Assembly (NCBI GenBank): GCA_036514635.1
Contig: DATBWU010000011.1
Location: 1 to 5,803 of the forward strand
Direction: 5' to 3'
DNA: 5,803 nucleotides
Source of the DNA: DASSFZ01 sp036514635
GTDB taxonomy: Bacteria > Chloroflexota > Anaerolineae > Fen-1058
The position numbers and the translations under genes were made by a program. The notes beneath the pieces were generated by a model. The model saw nothing but the letters and a program-made list of their open reading frames with translations. It searched no databases and was not told where the DNA came from. Positions 1 through 5,742 of this stretch are shown piece after piece (the first letter of the stretch is position 1; every line of letters starts with the position of its first letter).

Positions 1-2918
1 CCCAGGCGTTGCGCGTCGCGCGTGTTCATCAGCACCGAGTTCTCCGGCAGCAGCGCCAGCAGCCAATAGTTCGTAATGGTGCGGGCTTTGGTGTGATAGA
101 CCTCGCGGTTCGTGATCAGCCGCAGGTCGAACTCGGCCGGGTCTGCGATGGGCTTGCCGGAGAGGTCGAAGGGCGCAGGCAGATATACCGCCAGGCCGGG
201 GTAGTGCTCGCCGGTGAGCGCGTTCTTCACGCCGACGGTCTTCTCTTGATACAGGTTGATCTGCTTGCCGTACTTGTTCTTCAACTTGCTGCCGTCGAAG
301 GCTTTGGCATGATCCTGGAAGCGCCCGCCCCGATTCAAAACGTAGATCACTTTGCGCCACCATTCGTCGCCCACCGACGCGCGCCAGCGTTCGGCGTCGA
401 AGACGCTCGGCGGCAAGAAGCGCCGTGCCTCGGTAAAGATGCGGACTTCCTCGTCGTCGGCGTCGGGCACGATCTCGCCGGGTTCGTTCTTCTCTGGATC
501 GGGTTTCTTGTCGCCGAAGGCGAGATTGGCGACCATCTTGAGATAGAAGTGATCGGGGTGCGTGAAGTCGCCCGCCTCACCCAGCCCGTCGGGGCCGACG
601 CCAGGCAGATCAAGTTTCTCGGCGATGCCCAGCAGCAGCGCCTCGAGGCTGCACGGCATCTCCTGGCCGAAGACGGTCACTTCTTCCACCAGTGGAGCGA
701 TGGATGGGTTGCGGACAGGCATTACCTTCCACGGCATCGAGAACTGCGTGCCGGCCATCTCCCAACGCTCCAGATTACTGATGTCAGGGAAGATGTAGTC
801 GGCGTACATCGAGGTCTCGCCGATCAGGATGTCGCTGGCGACGACCAGCGGAATCTTCTTGGGATCGCGGAGGATGTCAATGTTGGTGTTGCCCGCCGGA
901 AGCGAGTAGGCCGGCGACCCCATGTAGATGAAGGCAGCCTTGATCGGATACGGGTAGCCGTCAGCGGCCGAGGTCAGGATTTCCTGGTAGATATCCGAGG
1001 CCAGCGGATACCACTGGCGCCTGGCCGGATAGCCGTCGTGCGCGAACAGCGTGCTGTCTTCGTACTTGACCTCGGAGCGGATCAGGTTGATGCCAAACGG
1101 CGTGGTCTTGCCGTCGGTGAGTTTGCCGAGGTTGAACGGTTGGCCATCTTTGCCCCCGGTGTGGTCGTAGGTGAAGCCGGTCGTCATGCCGCCGGCGTAG
1201 TCATAGTTGCCGACGAGCAGGTTCAGCGAGTTCCAGGCGACGACGTTGTAGAAGCCATTGGTATGCTGCGACGCGCCACGATGGACCTCGGCGGCGACCC
1301 GGCGACCGTACTTGGTGAACTCGGCAGCGACTTGAGCGATGTCGCTCGCGCGCAAGCCGGCGATATCGGCCCACTCTTCGAGCGTGTGACTGTTGGCCGA
1401 TTCCCACAACAGTTGCAGGCTGCTCTTCACGCGGATGCCGTCGATGGTCGTATCGACCAGCAGGTCACCCTCGGCAGCCTGTTCCGGCTCGGCGGCGTTA
1501 GGGTCAAACGTGATCGGCTTGCCTTCGCGCAGCACGACGAATGGATCGAACTGCCATTTGCCGGAGCCGTCGGCCTTGTCGCGCTCTTCGGGTTCCAGGC
1601 CCAGATCGGAGCCGCGCAGGAATTTGCCCGGCTCGCCCTCCTCGTCGATCTTGACCAGCCAGGCGGCGTTGCTCCACGTAGGCTCCTTATCGGCGGCAGC
1701 GGCAGCCTGGTTAGCGTTCTCCAGATATTTGGCGTTATGCTTTTGGTTCTGAAGCACCTGCTGGATCAGCGCCAACGCCAGCGCACCCTCCGCGCCGGGG
1801 ATGATGGGCAGCCACTTCCAGGCTTTGGCCGCGGTCTTCGAGAGGCGCGGGTCGACCACGACGTACTTCAGGCCGCTCTCAACCAAGCCCTTGGTGATGC
1901 GCGGCGTGCGGTTGGTCGGCCCCTGGCTGGCCTCGAACGGCGAGACGCCGACGAAGATGATGAACTGGCTGTTGGCCGAATCGACCTGCCAGTAGAACTT
2001 CTTGCCGTCGGCCCACTTGCCTTCGACGAACTGTTCGCTCATCGCCTTGCCGGCGAAGTAGACCGAGCCGTTGCACACGGTGGTATGGCCGTGGCGATTG
2101 GCCGTGCCGAACCCGTTGCCGATGACGCGACTGATGAAGTCGCTGCGGCCGGCCTTCAGGCGACCCCAGAAGAACAGCAGTTGATTGTTCTTCGGGCCGA
2201 AGTCGGGGTGATCGGGATCGATGAGTTTGTCGAGATCGGCGGCGAAGGTCGTCTTGAACTCTGCGACCAGCGCGGCTTTCTTGTCCTGGTCCTTCTCGCC
2301 GAGGATCTTCTTGACGAAGTCGGCCATGGCCTGGGCCACCTTTGCATCACGCAGGGCGTAAATGTCTTTCAACCCCTCGACCAAGCCCTCGCCGAACAGA
2401 TCGCCGCCGTTCACGATCTCGTTCAGCGCGGTATCGAAGTCGATCGTCACCCACTCACCGCCGCCGCGTGGTGTGCCGGGCTTGCGCTTGACGACTTTCA
2501 CCAGCCGATACGGATCATACGTGGTCTGGATCGAGGCCTGGCCCTTGGGGCACAGCGCGCCCTCGGTCTTGGCCATATCTGTGATCGGTGTATCGTAGGG
2601 CACGTGCGGCGCCATGTTCCAGGGATTGTAGGGATTGCCGTCCACTTTAGCGATGACGCCGTCCAGCAGTTTGACCTTGAGGCCACATTGGGTGTTGCAC
2701 TGCTGGCACACGGTATAGATTTGATTCTCTGGCTGAGCGAGAACATACGTCGCTTGTTCTGCGCCATTCGCCAGCACACTCTGGACGCGCGGGATCGTGC
2801 CGAGCAGCGCCGCTGTGCCGCCGGCGGCAGCCGAGAATTTGAGAAAGTCGCGCCGGGTGAGGCCACAGTCGGCGGGTTGGGCGATAGTCGCTTCGCGAGT
2901 CAAGTCTTGGGTCGTCAT
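1..2918 (-). CDS. Molybdopterin (bis-MGD) oxidoreductase catalytic subunit, tetrathionate reductase subunit A-like; 3' end cut by window edge
   Basis: This is the catalytic subunit of a membrane-linked respiratory reductase. 972 codons are open from the ATG at 2918 to the left edge, with no stop. The N-terminus is a good Tat signal: T21-R22-R23-D-F-L-K, then an Ala/Gly-rich hydrophobic stretch to about A50, so the protein should be exported folded with its cofactor. A [4Fe-4S] motif follows at C71-x2-C74-x3-C78 and C123 (CPKG), with an unusually long gap of 44 residues before C123. The molybdopterin domain runs from about 137. H278-TTV-C282 in the stretch NGFGTANRHGHTTVC fits the Mo-ligand position of the PsrA/TtrA/ArrA branch, making C282 the likely ligand. 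From about 931 the C-terminal molybdopterin-dinucleotide-binding domain begins (YHTKARTITNYWL, then NTRDAQRL) and is cut off, so perhaps 100-150 residues are missing. The start is supported by GAGG eight bases upstream. It is last of three genes in B-C-A order, as in ttrBCA. MopB family is near certain; tetrathionate as substrate is inference, with thiosulfate, polysulfide, arsenate or selenate as alternatives. Confidence 0.93.
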   Translation of the reverse strand, partial: MTTQDLTREATIAQPADCGLTRRDFLKFSAAAGGTAALLGTIPRVQSVLANGAEQATYVLAQPENQIYTVCQQCNTQCGLKVKLLDGVIAKVDGNPYNPWNMAPHVPYDTPITDMAKTEGALCPKGQASIQTTYDPYRLVKVVKRKPGTPRGGGEWVTIDFDTALNEIVNGGDLFGEGLVEGLKDIYALRDAKVAQAMADFVKKILGEKDQDKKAALVAEFKTTFAADLDKLIDPDHPDFGPKNNQLLFFWGRLKAGRSDFISRVIGNGFGTANRHGHTTVCNGSVYFAGKAMSEQFVEGKWADGKKFYWQVDSANSQFIIFVGVSPFEASQGPTNRTPRITKGLVESGLKYVVVDPRLSKTAAKAWKWLPIIPGAEGALALALIQQVLQNQKHNAKYLENANQAAAAADKEPTWSNAAWLVKIDEEGEPGKFLRGSDLGLEPEERDKADGSGKWQFDPFVVLREGKPITFDPNAAEPEQAAEGDLLVDTTIDGIRVKSSLQLLWESANSHTLEEWADIAGLRASDIAQVAAEFTKYGRRVAAEVHRGASQHTNGFYNVVAWNSLNLLVGNYDYAGGMTTGFTYDHTGGKDGQPFNLGKLTDGKTTPFGINLIRSEVKYEDSTLFAHDGYPARRQWYPLASDIYQEILTSAADGYPYPIKAAFIYMGSPAYSLPAGNTNIDILRDPKKIPLVVASDILIGETSMYADYIFPDISNLERWEMAGTQFSMPWKVMPVRNPSIAPLVEEVTVFGQEMPCSLEALLLGIAEKLDLPGVGPDGLGEAGDFTHPDHFYLKMVANLAFGDKKPDPEKNEPGEIVPDADDEEVRIFTEARRFLPPSVFDAERWRASVGDEWWRKVIYVLNRGGRFQDHAKAFDGSKLKNKYGKQINLYQEKTVGVKNALTGEHYPGLAVYLPAPFDLSGKPIADPAEFDLRLITNREVYHTKARTITNYWLLALLPENSVLMNTRDAQRL

Positions 2919-2926
2919 GTTAAGTG

Positions 2927-2930
2927 CCTC
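2927..2930 (-). promoter_or_regulatory. Ribosome binding site of the catalytic subunit gene
   Basis: GAGG on the minus strand lies eight bases before the ATG at 2918 and supports that start. It is left of, and outside, the inverted repeat at 2938-3009, so that hairpin would not cover it. Confidence 0.6.
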
Positions 2931-2937
2931 GTATTAG

Positions 2938-3009
2938 GAAAGGATGAAGGATAAGGGATGAACGCGTCGTGTGAAGCTTCATCCTTCATCCCTCCGCCTT
3001 CATCCTTTC
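2938..3009. repeat. Imperfect inverted repeat between genes C and A, overlapping the end of gene C
   Basis: Arms 2938-2962 and 2985-3009 pair at 22 of 25 positions (13 pairs, a 3-base internal mismatch, 9 pairs) around a 22-base loop. Each arm is built from GGATGAA/TTCATCC words, so internal direct repeats are also present. The right arm covers the last codons and the stop of the NrfD-like gene (stop at 2986-2988). No T-run follows on the minus strand, so a rho-independent terminator is unlikely. An intra-operon mRNA hairpin or an inserted interspersed repeat are the better readings. Confidence 0.8.
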
Positions 3010-4122
3010 ATGCAAGCGCAGTCGATCGGTGCCGACGAGGAACGCCAGGACAGCCAGGCCGATGATGCCGATCGTCACCGCCCACTCCATCGCCGAGGGG
3101 AAGTAGGCGAACTGCAAGCGCGGATTGACAAACGCCTCGGCCAGCGCGTCAATCTCCGGGATGGCGAGCGCCGGGAAGACGATGTTGGCGCGCGCCACGG
3201 CGAACCCGAACATCACCAGCACGCCCATCCAGCCGGCCCAGGAATTGTGGCGAGCGAGTTTGGGTTGCGTTAGCACGATGAGCGGAATGAGCGTGCCGAT
3301 GCCCAGTTGCAGGATCCAGAACGCCCACCAATACTGGCCGTACAAGACTTCGTTCACCGACTGCACATTCGCCGGGACGCCGGCATATACGCTCTGCGAG
3401 AAGTCGGCCCACAGGAAGTACAGTTTGATCAGTTGCAGGACGACCGTGGCGATGGCGAGCACCCACAACTGCTGCGGCCGGCGCGAATCGTCGGCGGGGC
3501 CGAACAGGCCGATGAGCGCGAGCATCAGCGCCACACCTGAAGCCAGCGAGAACACCGGGAACTGTGCCGGGAACAGGCCGACGTGCCAGAATGGCTGCGC
3601 CGCCTGCACGCCCAGTAGCGCCCCCGTGCCGCCGCTGACAAACAACGCCAGAGGCAGGCCGGCGATCATGAGCGCCTTGAGCCAAGCGCTCTTCGGATTG
3701 CGGATTGCCAGAATCAACACGGCGAGCTGGATCAGGCCGAAGACGGTGTAACCCCAGACGATCTGCGCCATCACCGAGTTCAGGTTCGGGCGCAGGTAGA
3801 CTTCCCAAATGCGTTCCAGGTGGCCCAGGTCGAGCCAGATGGCGAGCAGACCCGCACCCAGCGTGACCAATGCTGCCCACAGTGCGATGCGCCCCGTGCC
3901 CTTGAACAGCGGCACGTTGAATACGTAGTCCAGCGTGGCGAGTGCGAATGCGCCGGCCGACAGGCCAGCCAGGAACAGATAAACTGCCACCCACAGGCCC
4001 CAGGTCACGTACGAACCGTAGTTGGCGTTCTCGTGTCCATTGGCGAAGCGATCGTAGAAACCAAGCAAGCCGATCAAGAAAGCCAGGCCGGCGAGGACAT
4101 ATAGGATTCGTTTGAGCGTCAT
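2986..4122 (-). CDS. nrfD: NrfD/PsrC-family integral membrane quinol-oxidising subunit (TtrC-like)
   Basis: This is the membrane anchor of the reductase. By family role it oxidises menaquinol or ubiquinol in the membrane and passes electrons to the Fe-S subunit. The 378-residue protein is almost wholly hydrophobic. About ten membrane segments can be seen, near residues 5-22, 38-62, 78-98, 117-140, 147-166, 182-208, 218-238, 262-284, 294-320 and 343-364. The loop DLGHLERIWEVYLRPNLNSV (98-117) and the TGALLG-xQ segment (166-173) are of the kind seen in NrfD/PsrC proteins. An in-frame ATG lies at 4128, but GGAGG at 4129-4133 abuts it directly; the ATG at 4122 sits six bases from that site and is preferred. 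The last codons (MKAEG and stop) lie inside the inverted repeat at 2938-3009. It stands between the Fe-S subunit gene and the catalytic gene, as ttrC does. The family call is firm; the precise complex type is inferred from neighbours. Confidence 0.93.
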   Translation of the reverse strand: MTLKRILYVLAGLAFLIGLLGFYDRFANGHENANYGSYVTWGLWVAVYLFLAGLSAGAFALATLDYVFNVPLFKGTGRIALWAALVTLGAGLLAIWLDLGHLERIWEVYLRPNLNSVMAQIVWGYTVFGLIQLAVLILAIRNPKSAWLKALMIAGLPLALFVSGGTGALLGVQAAQPFWHVGLFPAQFPVFSLASGVALMLALIGLFGPADDSRRPQQLWVLAIATVVLQLIKLYFLWADFSQSVYAGVPANVQSVNEVLYGQYWWAFWILQLGIGTLIPLIVLTQPKLARHNSWAGWMGVLVMFGFAVARANIVFPALAIPEIDALAEAFVNPRLQFAYFPSAMEWAVTIGIIGLAVLAFLVGTDRLRLHERMKAEG

Positions 4123-4128
4123 GATCAT

Positions 4129-4133
4129 CCTCC
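4129..4133 (-). promoter_or_regulatory. Ribosome binding site that decides the start of the NrfD-like gene
   Basis: GGAGG on the minus strand is followed immediately by ATG (4128) and, six bases further on, by a second in-frame ATG (4122). The first has no spacer and the second has a normal one, so the second is the likely start. Confidence 0.75.
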
Positions 4134-4141
4134 AAATTGCC

Positions 4142-4238
4142 GATTGTCGATTTCTGACTATAGTCCCCGAAGCGCAGCGGAGCGGGATTGCCGATTAAGA
4201 ATTCCCAATCAGCAATCGAAAATCAGAAATCAACAATC
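4142..4238. repeat. Two overlapping inverted repeats in the spacer between genes B and C
   Basis: The outer repeat pairs 4142-4157 with 4223-4238 at 15 of 16 positions (arm GATTGTCGATTTCTGA). The inner repeat pairs 4186-4196 with 4207-4217 at 10 of 11 positions (GATTGCCGATT against AATCAGCAATC). Between them is a GC-rich word at 4165-4185 that recurs inverted at 5200-5215. The outer right arm reaches into the stop codon of the Fe-S subunit gene (4237-4239). The AATC/GATT wording resembles interspersed spacer repeats I associate with Chloroflexota (inference). No T-run marks it as a terminator. Confidence 0.75.
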
Positions 4239-5127
4239 ACGTGAGGTAGTACACCCTCGGCTCCGTACCTAACTCTTCTTTGAGCCGCATCACGCTGGGA
4301 CTGCCGATCAGTTCGGACACCAGCGACTCCGGGTCGTTGGAGTCACCGAAATAGGTCGCCCGCCCGATGCAGGTCGTGACGCAGGCGGGCAGCATGCCTG
4401 CATTCAACCGGTGCAGGCAGAAGTGGCACTTGCGCACGTTGCCAATCGGCGAGTCCTCACCATGACGATCCCAGGCGCGGCTATATTCGAAATTCGACAC
4501 GCGCTCGTACTCTTCCGAACCGTCGCGGCCCAACACGACCCCTTCGGTCGCGGGCGTGGGCTGGGTGTAGGTGGTGCCGAAATCGAAGGTGCGCGCGGCA
4601 TACGGGCAGGCTGGGATGCAGTAGCGGCAGCCGATGCACACATCGTAGTCGATCACCACGACGCCGTTCTCGTCCTTCCACGTCGCGCCCACCGGGCACA
4701 CCGGCACGCACGGCGGCTTATCGCACTGCATGCACGGGCGCGGCAGGAAACGGCGCGTGACGTTGGGGTACGTGCCGATCTCGGTCTCAACGACCGGACG
4801 ATACACGACGCCCGGCGGCAGTTTATTCTCGGCGACGCAGGCGATGGTGCACGCCGAGCAGCCGACGCACTTGCGCAGGTCGATCACCATCACCCAGCGG
4901 CGCTGCTCGACTGGCTTCTCCAGCGCGCGCCGGATGTCGGCCTGCATGCGAAGGAGCACGTCGGCATCTGGGCCGACATCGAGCGTAGGCGGCGCAGATT
5001 GCGTCTCGACGGTCGCCAGCGCGCGCTCCGGCTCGGCCTCCAGTGCCTTGAAGAAGGCCAATACGCTGCTAGGAGATTTCAAAAAGGCGCGCCGATCGCG
5101 TGTCGTGTTGACGGGCACTTTGTCCAT
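4237..5127 (-). CDS. Four-cluster [4Fe-4S] ferredoxin-type electron-transfer subunit (TtrB/PsrB/NrfC-like)
   Basis: This subunit carries electrons from the membrane quinol-oxidising partner to the molybdenum subunit. The 296-residue protein has exactly 16 cysteines, all in four cluster motifs: C87/C90/C93/C97, C132/C135/C140/C144, C164/C167/C170/C174 and C234/C237/C249/C253. This is the usual pattern of DmsB/PsrB/TtrB proteins. The gap between the third and fourth motifs (175-233) is fairly long. The N-terminus has D11-R12-R13-A-F-L-K, which looks like a Tat motif, but only a short weak hydrophobic stretch (SVLAFF) follows before charged residues, so the protein may ride out with the catalytic subunit. 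The start at 5127 is chosen because GGAGGA lies five bases upstream; an in-frame ATG at 5142 precedes that site and would add MWRTS. It is first in the operon, 114 bases before the NrfD-like gene. The family call is firm; the exact acceptor is inferred from the B-C-A order. Confidence 0.94.
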   Translation of the reverse strand: MDKVPVNTTRDRRAFLKSPSSVLAFFKALEAEPERALATVETQSAPPTLDVGPDADVLLRMQADIRRALEKPVEQRRWVMVIDLRKCVGCSACTIACVAENKLPPGVVYRPVVETEIGTYPNVTRRFLPRPCMQCDKPPCVPVCPVGATWKDENGVVVIDYDVCIGCRYCIPACPYAARTFDFGTTYTQPTPATEGVVLGRDGSEEYERVSNFEYSRAWDRHGEDSPIGNVRKCHFCLHRLNAGMLPACVTTCIGRATYFGDSNDPESLVSELIGSPSVMRLKEELGTEPRVYYLT

Positions 5128-5132
5128 AGAAG

Positions 5133-5138
5133 TCCTCC
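5133..5138 (-). promoter_or_regulatory. Ribosome binding site that decides the start of the Fe-S subunit gene
   Basis: GGAGGA on the minus strand lies five bases before the ATG at 5127. The alternative ATG at 5142 lies upstream of it and has no comparable site of its own. Confidence 0.8.
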
Positions 5139-5184
5139 ACATGTGAGGGAACCGATCGCTTGGGATGGCCGCAGCTCTTTTTCG

Positions 5185-5318
5185 GCGACTGACCCCACTC
5201 CGCTCCGCTTCGGGGGCAGGTGAGTCGCAGCAACGAAAGCACGAAGCCTGCCTGCGCAGGCTGTCCGCGAGTCGCCGCAGGGCGACTTGGCGCTGCTCGT
5301 AGACGCGATTTCAATCGC
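5185..5318. repeat. Cluster of stem-loops upstream of the operon (probable interspersed repeat)
   Basis: Four stem-loops follow one another. GCGACT (5185-5190) plus CCCC pairs with GGGG plus AGTCGC (5224-5229). AGCCTGC/GCAGGCT (5245-5262) has a 4-base loop CTGC. AGTCGCC/GGCGACT (5270-5287) has a 4-base loop GCAG. GCGATT/AATCGC (5305-5318) has a 2-base loop. The word AGTCGC or its complement occurs four times. There is no plausible gene on either strand; the open frames here lack start signals and family features. The composition suggests a multi-copy spacer repeat, but copy number cannot be seen in this window. It lies in the likely leader of the operon, so mRNA from the candidate promoter at 5336-5364 would contain it. 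Confidence 0.6.
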
Positions 5319-5335
5319 CAGCTGCTTATGAATGG

Positions 5336-5364
5336 TGTATAAACCGGAATGCGCTTGTTCGGAA
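5336..5364 (-). promoter_or_regulatory. Weak candidate promoter for the reductase operon
   Basis: On the minus strand TTCCGA (5359-5364) and TATACA (5336-5341) are separated by 17 bases, giving 3/6 and 4/6 matches to sigma70-type -35 and -10 boxes. It lies about 210 bases upstream of the first gene and downstream of a candidate terminator for incoming minus-strand transcription. The match is poor and could be chance; the operon may use an activator, since ttr operons are often controlled by two-component systems, none of which is visible here. Confidence 0.2.
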
Positions 5365-5369
5365 GCAGG

Positions 5370-5394
5370 AAAACTCCGCGCGCTGTGGCGGAGT
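5370..5394 (-). terminator. Weak candidate rho-independent terminator
   Basis: On the minus strand a perfect 7-bp stem ACTCCGC/GCGGAGT (5388-5394 with 5373-5379, loop 8 bases) ends in a short TTTT (5373-5370). It could stop transcription entering from the repeat region to the right and so insulate the reductase operon. The T-run is short, so the call is tentative. Confidence 0.35.
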
Positions 5395-5460
5395 GTGTAA
5401 GGAAAACTTCAACAGATTTGCGGGCTTGTCGGGAAAATCCTGATGGCTCTTCCCTGGTGA

Positions 5461-5469
5461 TTATCCACA
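5461..5469 (+). other. Consensus DnaA-box sequence in the left arm
   Basis: TTATCCACA is identical to the strongest bacterial DnaA-box consensus. It lies in the perfect part of the left arm of the fold-back structure, beside the base of the 41-bp hairpin. Binding is not shown; a chance 9-mer match is possible. Confidence 0.4.
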
Positions 5470-5471
5470 AG

Positions 5472-5556
5472 TCCGTTCGTCCGCAGTTGCACTGCGGACG
5501 CTGGGCGACAGTTGCACTGTCGCCCAGCGTCCGCAGTGCAGCTGCGGACGAACGGA
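5472..5556. repeat. Near-perfect 41-bp hairpin with a 3-base loop
   Basis: Bases 5472-5512 pair with 5516-5556 at 40 of 41 positions around the loop TGC (5513-5515); the one mismatch, 5487 against 5541, would be a T-G wobble. It contains smaller hairpins of the same design, such as GTCCGCAGT-TGC-ACTGCGGAC at 5479-5499. Such a stem could extrude as a cruciform in DNA or fold very stably as RNA on either strand. No T-run lies directly at either foot; CTTTTT begins two bases beyond the right foot (5558-5563), so a plus-strand terminator role is conceivable but the stem is far longer than usual. Confidence 0.9.
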
Positions 5557-5715
5557 GCTTTTTCCTGGTCAACCCGGAAGAGCCGGTGATTGCACACATG
5601 TTGGGGCGACAGTTGCACTGCCGCCCAGCGTCCGCAGTGCAATTTGTATCGCCCGTCGTGATACTGAATGTCCGGGTGAGCGACAGTTGCACTGCCGCCC
5701 AGCGTCCGCAGTGCA
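5505..5715 (+). repeat. Three direct copies of a 36-bp unit, plus a partial inverted copy
   Basis: Copies lie at 5505-5540, 5606-5641 and 5680-5715. The second and third are identical and the first differs at one base (T instead of C at unit position 16). The unit opens GCGACAGTTGCACTG and closes CGTCCGCAGTGCA. A partial inverted copy lies at 5471-5507. Spacing between copies is uneven (101 and 74 bases) and the spacers are unrelated in length, so this is not a CRISPR array. The unit holds half-palindromes around TTGCA/TGCA, which explains the nested hairpins. Confidence 0.85.
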
Positions 5716-5733
5716 ATTGCGGACGAACGGACT

Positions 5734-5742
5734 TGTGGATAA
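5734..5742 (-). other. Consensus DnaA-box sequence in the right arm
   Basis: TTATCCACA on the minus strand, the mirror of the one at 5461-5469, so the two point toward each other across the core. It is a copy by virtue of the inverted repeat and not an independent occurrence. Confidence 0.4.

Noticed and set aside
9..2954. A 981-codon open frame on the plus strand
   Set aside because: It lies exactly in codon register opposite the molybdopterin subunit gene, whose codon bias keeps the complementary strand free of stops. Its translation shows no recognisable domain, while the minus strand has a Tat signal, Fe-S cysteines and cofactor-binding motifs.
2938..3009. Rho-independent terminator between genes C and A
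   Set aside because: The hairpin is long but no T-run follows on the transcribed strand, and gene A begins only 20 bases later with its own ribosome binding site.
3149..4135. A 328-codon minus-strand frame overlapping the NrfD-like gene
   Set aside because: Frame-shifted shadow: Arg/Gly/His-rich and non-membranous, while the other frame gives ten membrane segments with a good ribosome binding site.
4411..5223. A 270-codon plus-strand open frame across the Fe-S subunit gene
   Set aside because: Its Ala/Arg/His-rich translation has no family features and is opposite a clear four-cluster ferredoxin gene.
5471..5742. CRISPR array
   Set aside because: Only three direct copies with spacing of 101 and 74 bases, an inverted partial copy and no cas gene.
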